This document shows, piece after piece, positions 1-12,988 of a stretch of DNA of 64,000 bases. The translations under genes were made by a program, and so were the position numbers. The notes under the pieces are model-generated. The model was not told the DNA's origin. It did not search any database and saw only the letters and a program-made list of their open reading frames with translations. The number at the start of each line of letters is the position of its first letter. Position 1 is the stretch's first letter. The stretch is from Calliopsis andreniformis (lineage: Eukaryota; Arthropoda; Insecta; Hymenoptera; Andrenidae), in the NCBI RefSeq assembly GCF_051401765.1, contig NW_027480481.1, positions 1,984,001-2,048,000 of the forward strand, read 5' to 3'.

Positions 1-296
1 CAATCCTCAATACTCAATCTTCAATCCTCAATCCTCAATCCTCAACCCTCAACCGTCAGTCCTCGTCCTGAGTCCACAACCCTCAATCCTCAATACTCAA
101 TCCACAATCTTCAATCCTCAATTCTCAACCCTCAATCCTCAATGTTCAATCCTCAATACCCAATCCTCAGTCTTCAATCCTCAATCCTCAATCCTCAGTC
201 CCCAGACCACAAACATCAATCCTGAATCCTCAATCCTGAATCCTCAATCTTCAGCGCTGAGTCCTCAACAATCAGTTGTCAATCCTCAATCCCCAG

Positions 297-405
297 TAGA
301 ATATCCTCAACTCACAGTTTTCAATACTCAATACTCAATCTGCAGTCTTCCGATCTCTATCCACAAACATCAATTCTCATCACTCAACCCTGAATACTCA
401 GTCCC
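297..405. repeat. M2 marker 1, unclassified subtype
   Basis: 109-bp relative of M1 with CAACTCACAG in place of CAATTCACAG, and TGCAGTCTTCCGATCTC in the middle. It fits none of the subtypes a-f. Confidence 0.82.
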
Positions 406-952
406 CAATCCTCAATCTTCAATCCTCAATCCTCAATCCTCAACCCTCAATCTTAATCTTCAATCCTCAATACTCAATCTTCAATCCGCAATCCTCAATC
501 CTTAATCCTCAGTCCTCAACCTTCAATCCTCAATACTCAATCTTCACTCCTCAGTCCTCAATCGTCAATCCTCAATCCTCAATCCTCAATCCTAAATCGT
601 CAATCTTCAATCCTCAATACTCAATCTGCAATCCTCAATCCTCAATCCTCAGTCCTCAATCCTCATTCTTCAATCCTCAATACCCAATCCTCAATCTTCA
701 ATCGTTAATCCTCAATCCTCAATTCTCAGCCCTCAAACCTCAGTCCTCAGTCCTCAAACCTGAATCCTCAAACCTCAGCCCTCATCATCAATCCTCAATC
801 CTCAATCCTCAATCCTTAATCTTCAATCCTCAATACTCAATATTCAATCCTCAATCCTCAGTCCTCAAATCTCTATTCTGAATCCTCAATCCTGCATCCT
901 CAATCTTTAGCCCTCAGTCCTCAACAATCAGTTGTCAATCCTCAATCCACAA

Positions 953-1061
953 TAGAATATCCTCAATTCACAGGTTTCAATAGTCTATACTCAACCTGCA
1001 ATCTTCAAATCTCTATCCACAAACATCAATTCTCATCACTCAACCCTCAACACTCAGTCCC
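953..1061. repeat. M2a marker 2
   Basis: Subtype a, defined by CAGGTTTCAATAGTC and CAACCTGCAATC. It opens the first a-b-c cassette. Confidence 0.88.
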
Positions 1062-1539
1062 CAATCCTCAGTCTTCAATCCCCAATCCTCAACCCTCAAT
1101 CCTCAATTATCAATCTTCATTCCTCAATACTCTATCTTCAATCCGCAATCCTCAATCCTCGGTCCTCAATCCTCAATCCTCAATCTCCAATCCTGAATAC
1201 TCAATCTTCAATCCTCGATCCTCAATCCTCAATCCTCAATCCTCAATCCTCATTCTTCAATCCTCAATACCCAATCCTCAATCTTCAATCGCTAATCCTC
1301 AATCCTCAATTCTCAGCCCTCAAACCTCAGTCCTCAGTCCTCAAACCTGAATCCTCAAACCTCAGCCCTCATCATCAATCCTCAATCTTCAATCCTCAAT
1401 CCTTAATCTTCAATCCTCAGTACTCAATAATCAATCCTCAATCCTCAGTCCTCAAATCTCTATTCTGAATCCTCAATCCTGCATCCTCAATCCTCAGCAC
1501 TCAGTCCTCAACAATCAGTTGTCAATCCTCAATCCCCAA

Positions 1540-1648
1540 TAGAATATCCTCAATTCGCAGTTTTCAATAATCAATACTCAATCTGCATTCCTCAAATCTC
1601 TATCCAGAAACATCAATTCTCATCACTCAACCCTGAACGCTCAGTCCT
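1540..1648. repeat. M2b marker 3
   Basis: Subtype b, defined by CAATTCGCAG, TGCATTCCTC, CCAGAAACATC and GAACGCTCAG. It lies 587 bp after M2a. Confidence 0.88.
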
Positions 1649-2237
1649 CAATGTTCAGTCCTCAATCCTCAATTCTCAATATTCAATCCTCAATACTGAA
1701 TCTTCAACCCTCAATCCTCAATCCTCAATCCTCAATCCTCAATCCTCAATCCTCAATCCTCAGTAATCAATCCTCAATCTTCAATACTCAATCGTCAATC
1801 CTCACTCCTCAATCCTCAATCCTCAATCCTCGTTCCTCAAACCTCAATCCTCAACCCTCAGTACTCACACTCAATTCTCAATTCTCAATCCTCAATCCTC
1901 AATCCTTAATCCTCAATCTTCAATCCTCAGACTTCAAACATCAATACTCAACCCTCAGACCTCGTCCTCAATCCACAACCCTCAATCCTCAATCCTCAAT
2001 ATTCAATCATTAACATTCAATCTTCAATCCTCAATCCTCAATCCTCAACCCTCAATCCTCAATGTTCAATCCTCAATACCCAATCCTCGGTTTTCAATCC
2101 TCAATCCTCAATCCTCAATCCTCAATCCTCAGACCTCAAACCTCAATCCTGAATCCTCAATCCTGAATCCTCAATCCTGATTCCTCAATCTTCAGCCCTG
2201 AGTCCTCAACAATCAGTTGTCAATCCTCAATCCTGAA

Positions 2238-2346
2238 TAGAATATCCTCAATTCACAGCTTTCAATACTCAATACTCTATCTGCAATCTTCAAATCTCTA
2301 TCCACAAACATCAATACTCATCACTCAACACTCAACACTCCGTTCC
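2238..2346. repeat. M2c marker 4
   Basis: Subtype c, defined by CACAGCTTTC, CTCTATCTGC and CACTCCGTTCCC. It closes the first cassette, 698 bp after M2b. Confidence 0.88.
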
Positions 2347-3120
2347 CAGTCCTCAATCTTCAATCCTCAATCCTCGATCCTCAATCCTCAATCCTCAATT
2401 TTCTATCCTCAATACTCAATCTTCAATCCTCAATGCTCAATCCTCAATCCTCAATCCTCAATCTTCAATCATCAATACTCAATCTTCAATCCTCAATCCT
2501 CAATCCTCAATCCCCAATCCTCAATCCTCAATCCTCAACCCTCAATCCTGAATCTTCAATCCTCAATCCTCAATCGTCAATCTTCAATCCTCAATACTCT
2601 ATCTTCAATCCTCAATCCTCAATCCTCAATCCTCAATCCTCATTCTTCAATCCTCAATACACAATCCTCAATCTTCAATCCTCAATCCTCAATCCTCAAT
2701 TCTCAGTCCTCAATCCTCAATCCTCAGACCTCAAACATCAATACTCAACCCTCAGTCCTCGTCCTCAATACTCAATCCTCTATCCTCAAACTTCAATCCT
2801 CTGTCCCAAATCCTCAATCCTCAATCCTCAATCCTCAATCCTCAATCTTCAGCCGTCAGTCCTCAAGAATCAATTCTCAATCCACAATCCTCAATCCTCA
2901 ATCCTCAATCCTCAGCCCTCATCCTCAATCCTCAATCCTCAATCCTCAATCCACAATCTTCAATCCTCAATACTCAACCTTCAATAATCAATCCTCAATC
3001 CTCAATCCTCAATACTCAATACTCAATCGTCAATCCTCAATCCCCAATCCTCAATCTCCAATAATCAATCCTCAATCCTCAATCCTCAACCCTCAATCCT
3101 CAATCCTCAATCCTCAATCC

Positions 3121-3948
3121 TCATTCTTCAATCCTCAATCCTCAATCCCCAATCCTCAATCCTCAATCTTCAATCCTCAATACTCAATCTTCAAACCTCA
3201 ATCCTCAATCCTCAATCCCCAATCCTCAATCCTCAGTCCTCAAACCTCAATCCTCAATCCTCATACCTCAATCCTCAACCGTCAGTCCCCGTCCTCAATC
3301 CTCAAACATCAATCCTCAACCCTCAATCTTCAATCATCAATACTCAATCTTCAATCCTCAATCCTCAATCCTCAATCCTCAACATTCAACACACGACCCT
3401 CAACCATCAATCCTCAATACTCAACCATCAATCCTCAATACTCAACCATCAATCCTCAATTCTCAATACTCAATAGAATATCCTGAATTCCCATGATTCA
3501 ATACTCAATCCTCAATATTCAATAATCAAATCTCAATCCTCAAACATCAACTCTCAACACTCAATCCTCAATACTCAGTCCTCTCTCTTCAATCCTACAT
3601 CCTCAATCCTCAATCCTCAAGCGTCAATCCTCAATCCTCAATCCTCAACCCTCAATCCTCAGACCCCAAACCTCAATCCGGAATCCTCAATCCTGAATCC
3701 TCAATCTTCAGCCGTCAGTCCTCTACAATCAATTCTCAATCCTCAATCCTCAATCTTCAATCCTCAATCCTCAATCCGCAGTCCGCAACCTTTAATCTTC
3801 AGTCCTCAATACTCAATCTTCAATCCTCAATCCTCCATCCTCAATCCTCAATCCTCAATCCTCAATACTCAATACTCAATCCTCAATCCTCAATCATCAA
3901 TCGTCAATCTTCAATCCTCAATACTCAGTATTCAATACTCAATCCTCA
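3121..3948. repeat. 888-bp-offset duplication, left copy
   Basis: Matches 4009-4836 variant for variant, including M1, the three 21-bp subrepeats and the Q-G-like CAATCCGGAATCC segment. Differences seen include CCTCAATCCCC here against CCTCTATCCCC in the right copy. Confidence 0.8.
3474..3602. repeat. M1 marker 1
   Basis: 129-bp diverged segment from TAGAATATCCTGAATTCCC to TCCTACATCC, with GAATTC. It is preceded by three copies of a 21-bp subrepeat (ACCATCAATCCTC plus AATACTCA). It divides into 7-mers in phase with its flanks and is used as the reference for the other M1 copies. Confidence 0.9.
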
Positions 3949-4008
3949 AGCGTCAATCCTCAATCCTCAATCCTCAACCCTCAATCCTCAATCCTCAATC
4001 CTCAATCC

Positions 4009-4836
4009 TCATTCTTCAATCCTCAATCCTCTATCCCCAATCCTCAATCCTCAATCTTCAATCCTCAATACTCAATCTTCAAACCTCAATCCTCAATCCT
4101 CAATCCCCAATCCTCAATCCTCAGTCCTCAAACCTCAATCCTCAATCCTCATACCTCAATCCTCAACCGTCAGTCCCCGTCCTCAATCCTCAAACATCAA
4201 TCCTCAACCCTCAATCTTCAATCATCAATACTCAATCTTCAATCCTCAATCCTCAATCCTCAATCCTCAACATTCAACACACGACCCTCAACCATCAATC
4301 CTCAATACTCAACCATCAATCCTCAATACTCAACCATCAATCCTCAATTCTCAATACTCAATAGAATATCCTGAATTCCCATGATTCAATACTCAATCCT
4401 CAATATTCAATAATCAAATCTCAATCCTCAAACATCAACTCTCAACACTCAAACCTCAATACTCAGTCCTCTCTCTTCAATCCTACATCCTCAATCCTCA
4501 ATCCTCAAGCGTCAATCCTCAATCCTCAATCCTCAATCCTCAATCCTCAGACCCCAAACCTCAATCCGGAATCCTCAATCCTGAATCCTCAATCTTCAGC
4601 CGTCAGTCCTCTACAATCAATTCTCAATCCTCAATCCTCAATCTTCAATCCTCAATCCTCAATCCGCAGTCCTCAACCTTTAATCTTCAGTCCTCAATAC
4701 TCAATCTTCAATCCTCAATCCTCCATCCTCAATCCTCAATCCTCAATCCTCAATACTCAATACTCAATCCTCAATCCTCAATCATCAATCGTCAATCTTC
4801 AATCCTCAATACTCAGTATTCAATACTCAATCCTCA
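4009..4836. repeat. 888-bp-offset duplication, right copy
   Basis: Near-adjacent copy of the preceding block. The two separate after AATACTCAGTATTCAATACTC, where this copy continues with CAATCTTC and the left one with CAAGCGTC. Confidence 0.8.
4362..4490. repeat. M1 marker 2
   Basis: Lies 888 bp after marker 1 and is part of the 888-bp duplication. A private T-to-A change gives CTCAAACCTCAATACTC in its right half. Three 21-bp subrepeats precede it. Confidence 0.9.
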
Positions 4837-5305
4837 ATCTTCAATCCTCAATCTTCAATCCTCAATCCTCAATCCTCAATCCTCAATCCTCATTCTTCAA
4901 TCCTCAATCCTCAATCCCCAATCCTCAATCCTCAATCTTCAATCCTCGATCCTCAATCTTCAATCCTCAATCCTCAATCGTCAATCTTCAATCCTCAATA
5001 CTCAATCTTCAATCCTCAATCCTCAATCCTCAATCCTCAATCCTCATTCTTCAATCCTCAACCGTCAGTCCTCGTCCTCAAACCTCAACCCTCAATCCTC
5101 AATCCTCAATCTTCAATCATCAATACTCAATTTTCAATCCTCAATCCTCAATCCTCAATTCTCAATCCCCAATCCTCAATCCTCAACCCTCAATCCTCAG
5201 ACCTCAAACCTCAATCCTGAATCCTCAATCCTGAATCCTCAATCCTGATTCCTCAATCTTCAGCCCTGAGTCCTCAACAACCAGTTGTCAATCCTCAATC
5301 CTGAA

Positions 5306-5414
5306 TAGAATATCCTCAATTCACAGCTTTCAATACTCAATACTCTATCTGCAATCTTCAAATCTCTATCCACAAACATCAATACTCATCACTCAACACT
5401 CAACACTCCGTTCC
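5306..5414. repeat. M2c marker 5
   Basis: Stand-alone subtype c with no a and b ahead of it; it lies 608 bp before the M2a of the second cassette. Confidence 0.88.
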
Positions 5415-5913
5415 CAGTCCTCAATCTTCAATCCTCAATCCTCGATCCTCAATCCTCAATCCTCAATTTTCTATCCTCAATACTCAATCTTCAATCCTCA
5501 ATGCTCAATCCTCAATCCTCAATTCTCAATCCTCAATCGTCAATCTTCAATCCTCAATACTCAATCTTCAATCCTCAATACTCAATCCTCATTCCTCAAT
5601 CCTCATTCTTCAATCCTCAATACCCAATCCTCAATCTTCAATCCTCAATCCTCAATCCTCAATTCTCAATCCTCAATCCTCTGTCCTCAGTCCTCAAACC
5701 TCAATCCTCAACCCTCAGCCCTCATCCTCAATGCTCAATCCTCATTCCTCAATCCTCATTCTTCAATCCTCAATGCTCAATCCTCAATCCTCAATACTCA
5801 ATATTCAATCCTCAATCCTCAGTCCTCAAATCTCTATTCTGAATCCTCAATCCTGCATCCTCAATCTTTAGCCCTCAGTCCTCAACAATCAGTTGTCAAT
5901 CCTCAATCCTCAA

Positions 5914-6022
5914 TAGAATATCCTCAATTCACAGGTTTCAATAGTCAATACTCAACCTGCAATCTTCAAATCTCTATCCACAAACATCAATTCTCATCAC
6001 TCAACCCTCAACACTCAGTCCC
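5914..6022. repeat. M2a marker 6
   Basis: Subtype a opening the second cassette; CAATAGTCAATACTC replaces the CAATAGTCTATACTC of the copy at 953. Confidence 0.88.
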
Positions 6023-6500
6023 CAATCCTCAGTCTTCAATCCCCAATCCTCAACCCTCAATCCTCAATTATCAATCTTCATTCCTCAATACTCTATCTTC
6101 AATCCGCAATCCTCAATCCTCGGTCCTCAATCCTCAATCATCAATCTCCAATCCTGAATACTCAATCTTCAATCCTCGATCCTCAATCCTCAATCCTCAA
6201 TCCTCAATCCTCATTCTTCAATCCTCAATACCCAATCCTCAATCTTCAATCGTTAATCCTCAATCCTCAATTCTCAGCCCTCAAACCTCAGTCCTCAGTC
6301 CTCAAACCTGAATCCTCAAACCTCAGCCCTCATCATCAATCCTCAATCTTCAATCCTCAATCCTTAATCTTCAATCCTCAGTACTCAATATTCAATCCTC
6401 AATCCTCAGTCCTCAAATCTCTATTCTGAATCCTCAATCCTGCATCCTCAATCCTCAGCACTCAGTCCTCAACAATCAGCTGTCAATCCTCAATTCCCAA

Positions 6501-6609
6501 TAGAATATCCTCAATTCGCAGTTTTCAATACTCAATACTCAATCTGCATTCCTCAAATCTCTATCCAGAAACATCAATTCTCATCACTCAACCCTGAACG
6601 CTCAGTCCT
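6501..6609. repeat. M2b marker 7
   Basis: Subtype b, again exactly 587 bp after M2a. Confidence 0.88.
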
Positions 6610-7177
6610 CAATGTTCAGTCCTCAATCCTCAATTCTCAATCTTCAATCCTCAATACTGAATCTTCAACCCTCAATCCTCAATCCTCTGTAATCAATCCT
6701 CAATCTTCAATACTCAATCGTCAATCCTCATTCCTCAATCCTCAATCCTCAATCCTCAATCCTCAATCCTCGTTCCTCAAACCTCAATCCTCAACCCTCA
6801 GTACTCACACTCAATTCTCAATTCTCAATCTTCAATCCTCAATCCTTAATCCTCAATCTTCAATCCTCAGACTTCAAACATCAATACTCAACCCTCAGAC
6901 CTCGTCCTCAATCCACAACCCTCAATCCTCAATCCTCAATATTCAATCATTAACATTGAATCTTCAATCCTCAATCCTCAATCCTCAACCCTCAATCCTC
7001 AATGTTCAATCCTCAATACCCAATCCTCAGTCTTCAATCCTCAATCCTCAATCCTCAATCCTCAATCCTCAGACCTCAAACCTCAATCCTGAATCCTGAA
7101 TCCTGAATCCTCAATCCTGATTCCTCAATCTTCAGCCCTGAGACCTCAACAATCAGTTGTCAATCCTCAATCCTGAA

Positions 7178-7286
7178 TAGAATATCCTCAATTCACAGCT
7201 TTCAATACTCAATACTCTATCTGCAATTTTCAAATCTCTATCCACAAACATCAATACTCATCACTCAACACTCGACACTCGGTTCC
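7178..7286. repeat. M2c marker 8
   Basis: Subtype c with private changes TGCAATTTTC and CTCGACACTCGGTTCCC. It is 677 bp after M2b. Confidence 0.88.
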
Positions 7287-8893
7287 CAGTCCTCAATCTT
7301 CAATCCTCAATCCTCGATCCTCAATCCTCAATCCTCAATTTTCTATCCTCAATATTCAATCTTCAATCCTCAATGCTCAATGCTCAATCCTCAATTCTCA
7401 ATCCTCAATCGTCAATCTTCAATCCTCAATACTCAATCTTCAATCCTCAATACTCAATCCTCATTCCTCAATCCTCATTCTTCAATCCTCAATACCCAAT
7501 CCTCAATCTTCAATCCTCAATCCTCAATCCTCAATTCTCAGTCCTCAATCCTCTGCCCTCAGTCCTCAAACCTCTATCCTCAACCCTCAGCCCTCATCCT
7601 CAATGCTCAATCCTCAATCCTCAATCCTCAATCTTCAATCGTCAATACTCAATCTTCAATCCTCAATCCTCTGTCCTCAATCTTCAATCCTCAATGCTCA
7701 ATCCTCAATCCTCAATCCTCAGTCCTTAATCCTCAATCCTCAATCCTCAAACCTCAATCCTCAACCGTCAGCCCTCGTCTTCAAACCTCAAACCTCAATC
7801 CTCAATCCTCAATCCTCAATCCCCAATCCTCAATCCTCAATCCTCAATCCTCAATCCTCCTTCTTCAATCCTCAATACACAATCCTCAATCTTCAATCCT
7901 CAATCCTCAATCCTCAATTCTCAGTCCTCAATCCTCAATCCTCAGACCTCAGACGTCAATGCTCAACGCTCAGTCCTCGTCCTCAATCCACAACCCTCAA
8001 TCCTCAATTCTCAGTCCTCAAACCTCAATCCTCAATCCTCAGACCTCAATCCTCAACCGTCAGTCCCCGTCCTCAATCCTCAAACATCAATCCTCAACCC
8101 TCAATCTTCAATCATCAATACTCAATCTTCAATCCTCAATCCTCAATCCTCAATCCTCAATCCTCAATCCTCAATCTTGTATCCTCAATCCTCAATCCTC
8201 AATCCTCAATCCTCAATCCTCAATCTTCAATCATCAATACTCAATCTTCAATCCTCAATCCTCAATCCTCAATGCCCAATCCTCAATCCTCAATCCTCAA
8301 CCCTCAACCCTGAATCTTCAATCCTCAATCCTCAATCGTCAATCTTCAATCCTCAATACTCAATCTTCAATCCTCAATCCTCAATCCTCAATCCTCAATC
8401 CTCATTCTTCAATCCTCAATGCACAATCCTCAATCTTCAATCCTCAATCCTCAATCCTCAATTCTCAGTCCTCAATCCTCAACCCTCAGACCTCAAACAT
8501 CAATACTCAACCCTCAGTCCTCGTCCTCAATACTCAATCCTCAATCCTCAAACTTCAATCCTCTGTCCCAAATCCTCAATCCTCAATCCTCAATCCTCAA
8601 TCCTCAATCGTCAATCTTCAATCCTCAATACTCAATCTTCAATCCTCAATCCTCAGTCCTCAATCGTCAATCCTCATTCTTCAATCCTCAATACCCAATC
8701 CTGAATCTTCAATCCTCAATACTCAATCCTCAATCCTCAATACTCAATCCTCAATCCTCAAACTTCAATCCTCAGTCCCAAATCCTCAATCCTCAATACT
8801 CAATCCTCAATCCTCAATCTTCAATCCTCAATGCTCAATCTTCAATCCTCAATCCTCAATCCTGTATCCTCAATCCTCATTCTTCAATCCTCA

Positions 8894-9986
8894 ATACCCG
8901 ATCCTCAATCCCCAGTCCTCAATCTTCAATCCTCAATGGTCAATCCTCAATCCTCAATCCTCAGTCCTCAATCCTCAATCCTCAACCCTCAAACGTCAAT
9001 CCTCAACCGTCAGTACTCGTCCTCAATCGTCAACACTCAATCCTCAATCCTCAATCTTCAATCCTCAATACTCAATATTCAATACTCAATCTTCAATCTT
9101 CAATCCTCAATCTTCAATCCTCAATCCTCAATCCTCAATCCTCAATCCTCACCCTTCAATCCTCAATACCCAATCCTCAGGCTTCAATCCTCAATCCTCA
9201 AACCTCAATCCGGAATCCTCAATCCTGAATCCTCAATCTTCAGCCGTCAGTCCTCAAGAATCAATTCTCAATCCACAATCCTCAATCCTCAATCCTCAAT
9301 CCTCAGCCCTCATCCTCAATCCTCAATCCTCAATCCTCAATCCACAACCTTCAATCCTCAATACTCAACCTTCAATAATCAATCCTCAATCCTCAATCCT
9401 CAATACTCAATACTCAATCGCCAATCCTCAATCCCCAATCCTCAATCTCCAATAATCAATCCTCAATCCTCAATCCTCAACCCTCAATCCTCAATCCTCA
9501 ATCCTCATTCTTCAATCCTCAATCCTCAATCCCCAATCCTCAATCCTCAATCTTCAATCCTCAATACTCAATCTTCAAACCTCAATCCTCAATCCTCAAT
9601 CCCCAATCCTCAATCCTCAGTCCTCAAACCTCAATCCTCAATCCTCAGACCTCAATCCTCAACCGTCAGTCCCCGTCCTCAATCCTCAAACATCAATCCT
9701 CAACCCTCAATCTTCAATCATCAATACTCAATCTTCAATCCTCAATCGTCAATCCTCAATCCTCAACATTCAACACACGACCCTCAACCATCAATCCTCA
9801 ATACTCAACCATCAATCCTCAATACTCAACCATCAATCCTCAATTCTCAATACTCAATAGAATATGCTGAATTCCCATGATTCAATACTCAATCCTCAAT
9901 ATTCAATAATCAAATCTCAATCCTCAAACATCAACTCTCAACACTCAATCCTCAATACTCAGTCCTCTCTCTTCAATCCTACATCC
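8894..9986. repeat. P-M1 composite higher-order unit 1
   Basis: Runs from marker P (ATACCCGATCCTCAATCCCC, followed by CTCAATGGTCAATCC) to the end of M1. The CCCG of P is 961 bp before M1. The same ordered variants recur in units 2-7. Confidence 0.8.
9858..9986. repeat. M1 marker 3
   Basis: Carries TATGCTGAATTC (G in place of C), shared only with the copy at 12156, which ties the two to the same 2298-bp duplication. Three 21-bp subrepeats precede it. Confidence 0.9.
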
Positions 9987-10561
9987 TCAATCCTCAGTCC
10001 TCAATCCTCAATCCTCAATCCTCAAACCTCAATCCTCAACCGTCAGTCCTCGTCCTCAAACGTCAAACCTCAATCCTCAATCCTCAATCTTCAATCATCA
10101 ATACTCAATCTTCAATACTCAATCCTCAATCCTCAATCCCCAATCCTCAATCCTCAATCCTCAATCCTCAATCCTCATTCTTCAATCCTCAATTCACAAT
10201 CCTCAATCTTCAATCCTCAATCCTCAATCCTCAATTCTCAGTCCTCAATCCTCAATCCTCAGACCTCAGACATCAATACTCAACCCTCAGTCCTCGTCCT
10301 CAATCCACAACCCTCAATCCTCAATTCTCAGTCCTCAAACCTCAATCATCTATCCTCAGACCTCAATCCTCAACCGTCAGTCCCCGTCCTCAATCCTCAA
10401 ACATCAATCCTCAACCCTCAATCTTCAATCATCAATACTCAATCTTCAATCCTCAATCCTCAATCCTCAATCCTCAATCCTCTATAATCAACATTCAATA
10501 CACGACCCTCAACCATCAATCCTCAATACTCAACCATCAATCCTCAATTCTCAATACTCAA

Positions 10562-10690
10562 TAGAATATCCTGAATTCCCATGATTCAATACTCAATCCT
10601 CAATATTCAATAATCAAATCTCAATCCTCAAACATCAGCTCTCAACACTCAATCTTCAATACTCAGTCCTCTCTCTTCAATCCTACATCC
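10562..10690. repeat. M1 marker 4
   Basis: Follows marker 3 by 704 bp. It has CATCAGCTCT and CAATCTTCAATACTCAG in its right half and only two 21-bp subrepeats upstream; the copy at 12860 shares all three traits. Confidence 0.9.
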
Positions 10691-11274
10691 TCAATCCTCA
10701 ATCCTCAAGCGTCAATCCTCAATCCTCAATCCTCAACCCTCAATCCTCAGACCTCAAACCTCAATCCGGAATCCTCAATCCTGAATCCTCAATCTTCAGC
10801 CGTCAGTCCTCAACAATCAATTCTCAATCCTCAATCCTCAATCTTCAATCCTCAATCCTCAATCCACAATCCTCAATCCTCAATCTTCAATCCTCAGTAC
10901 TCAATCTTCAATCCTCAGTCCTCAATCCTCAATCCTCAATCCTCAATCCTCAATCCTCAATCCTCAATCCTCAATCCTCAATCGTCAATCTTCAATCCTC
11001 AATACTCAATCTTCAATCCTCAATCCTCAATCCTCAATCGTCAATTCTCATTCTTCAGTCCTCAATACCCAATCCTCAATCTTCAATCCTCAATACTCAA
11101 TCCTCAATCCTCAATCCTCAATGCTCAATCCTCAATCCTCTAACTTCAATCCTCAGTCATAAATCCTCAATCCTCAATACTCAATCCGCAATCCTCAATC
11201 TTCAATCCTCAATGCTCAATCTTCAATCCTCAATCCTCGATCCTGAATCCTCAATCCTCATTCTTCAATCCTCA

Positions 11275-12284
11275 ATACCCGATCCTCAATCCCCAGTCCT
11301 CAATCTTCAATCCTCAATGGTCAATCCTCAATCCTCAATCCTCAGTCCTCAATCCTCAATCCTCAACCCTCAAACCTCAATCCTCAACCTTCAATCCTCA
11401 ATACTCAGTATTCAATACTCAATCTTCAATCCTCAATACTCAATCTTCAATCCTCAATCCTCAATCCTCAATCCTCAATACTCATTCTTCAATCCTCAAT
11501 ACACAATCCTCAATCTTCAATCCTCAATCCTCAATCCTCAATTCTCAGTCCTCAATCCTCAATCCTCAGACCTCAAACATCAATACTCAACCCTCAGTCC
11601 TCGTCCTCAATACTCAATCCTCAATCCTCAAACTTCAATCCTCTTTCCCAAATCCTCAATCCTCAATCCTCAATCCTCAATCCTCAATCGTCAATCTTCA
11701 ATCCTCAATACTCAGTCTTCAATCCTCAATCCCCAATCCTCAATCTCCAATAATCAATGCTCAATCCTCAATCCTCAACCCTCAATCCTCAATCCTCAAT
11801 CCTCATTCTTCAATCCTCAATCCTCAATCCCCAATCCTCAATCCTCAATCTTCAATCCTCAATACTCAATCTTCAAACCTCAATCCTCAATCCTCAATCC
11901 CCAATCCTCAATCCTCAGTCCTCAAACCTCAATCCTCAATCCTCAGACCTCAATCCTCAACCGTCAGTCCCCGTCCTCAATCCTCAAACATCAATCCTCA
12001 ACCCTCAATCTTCAATCATCAATACTCAATCTTCAATCCTCAATCCTCAATCCTCAATCCTCAACATTCAACACACGACCCTCAACCATCAATCCTCAAT
12101 ACTCAACCATCAATCCTCAATACTCAACCATCAATCCTCAATTCTCAATACTCAATAGAATATGCTGAATTCCCATGATTCAATACTCAATCCTCAATAT
12201 TCAATAATCAAATCTCAATCCTCAAACATCAACTCTCAACACTCAATCCTCAATACTCAGTCCTCTCTCTTCATTCCTACATCC
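11275..12284. repeat. P-M1 composite higher-order unit 2
   Basis: P-to-M1 distance 878 bp, shorter than unit 1. Part of the first 2298-bp duplication unit. Confidence 0.8.
12156..12284. repeat. M1 marker 5
   Basis: Second copy of marker 3 at an offset of 2298 bp. It shares TATGCTGAATTC and differs by an A-to-T change at 12274 (TTCATTCCTAC). Confidence 0.9.
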
Positions 12285-12859
12285 TCAATCCTCAGTCCTC
12301 AATCCTCAATCCTCAATCCTCAAACCTCAATCCTCAACCGTCAGTCCTCGTCCTCAAACGTCAAACCTCAATCCTCAATCCTCAATCTTCAATCATCAAT
12401 ACTCAATCTTCAATACTCAATCCTCAATCCTCAATCCCCAATCCTCAATCCTCAATCCTCAATCCTCAATCCTCATTCTTCAATCCTCAATTCACAATCC
12501 TCAATCTTCAATCCTCAATCCTCAATCCTCAATTCTCAGTCCTCAATCCTCAATCCTCAGACCTCAGACATCAATACTCAACCCTCAGTCCTCGTCCTCA
12601 ATCCACAACCCTCAATCCTCAATTCTCAGTCCTCAAACCTCAATCATCTATCCTCAGACCTCAATCCTCAACCGTCAGTCCCCGTCCTCAATCCTCAAAC
12701 ATCAATCCTCAACCCTCAATCTTCAATCATCAATACTCAATCTTCAATCCTCAATCCTCAATCCTCAATCCTCAATCCTCTATAATCAACATTCAATACA
12801 CGACCCTCAACCATCAATCCTCAATACTCAACCATCAATCCTCAATTCTCAATACTCAA

Positions 12860-12988
12860 TAGAATATCCTGAATTCCCATGATTCAATACTCAATCCTCA
12901 ATATTCAATAATCAAATCTCAATCCTCAAACATCAGCTCTCAACACTCAATCTTCAATACTCAGTCCTCTCTCTTCAATCCTACATCC
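12860..12988. repeat. M1 marker 6
   Basis: Copy of marker 4 at an offset of 2298 bp, again 704 bp after its partner M1 and again with two 21-bp subrepeats. Confidence 0.9.

Larger units (their letters stand above)
953..2346. repeat. M2a-M2b-M2c cassette 1
   Basis: Ordered trio of M2 subtypes with start-to-start spacings of 587 and 698 bp. Same order in three other places. Confidence 0.82.
5914..7286. repeat. M2a-M2b-M2c cassette 2
   Basis: Spacings 587 and 677 bp; the b-c interval differs from cassette 1 by 21 bp, three heptamers. Confidence 0.82.
1..8893. repeat. Array zone I: M2a/b/c cassettes
   Basis: Gene-free heptamer array. It holds eight M2 markers, two complete M2a-M2b-M2c cassettes (from 953 and 5914), two M1 markers and an 888-bp-offset duplication near 3.1-4.8 kb. 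The longest frames here (such as 2433-2987) are low-complexity heptad frames whose start and stop codons are single-base variants of the repeat. Confidence 0.8.
9858..12155. repeat. 2298-bp tandem duplication, unit 1
   Basis: Three M1 copies at 9858, 12156 and 14454 bound two units of exactly 2298 bp, each with an internal M1 704 bp in. Homology also extends left to about 9.4 kb (against 11.7 kb), so the edges within the M1 segments are a convention. Confidence 0.88.

Noticed and set aside
3474..3602. M1 as an inserted transposable element or a protein-binding box
   Set aside because: It has no terminal repeats or target-site duplication and is in phase with the heptamer. A binding role cannot be judged from sequence alone.
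7380..9455. 691-codon frame, and similar long frames at 42119-44248, 40395-42419 and 57410-59302, as coding genes
   Set aside because: Same mechanical cause. Starts are single-base variants of the unit (ATG from CAATGCTC, or GTG from CAGTGCTC), stops are other variants, and adjacent frames over the same DNA give the same peptide.
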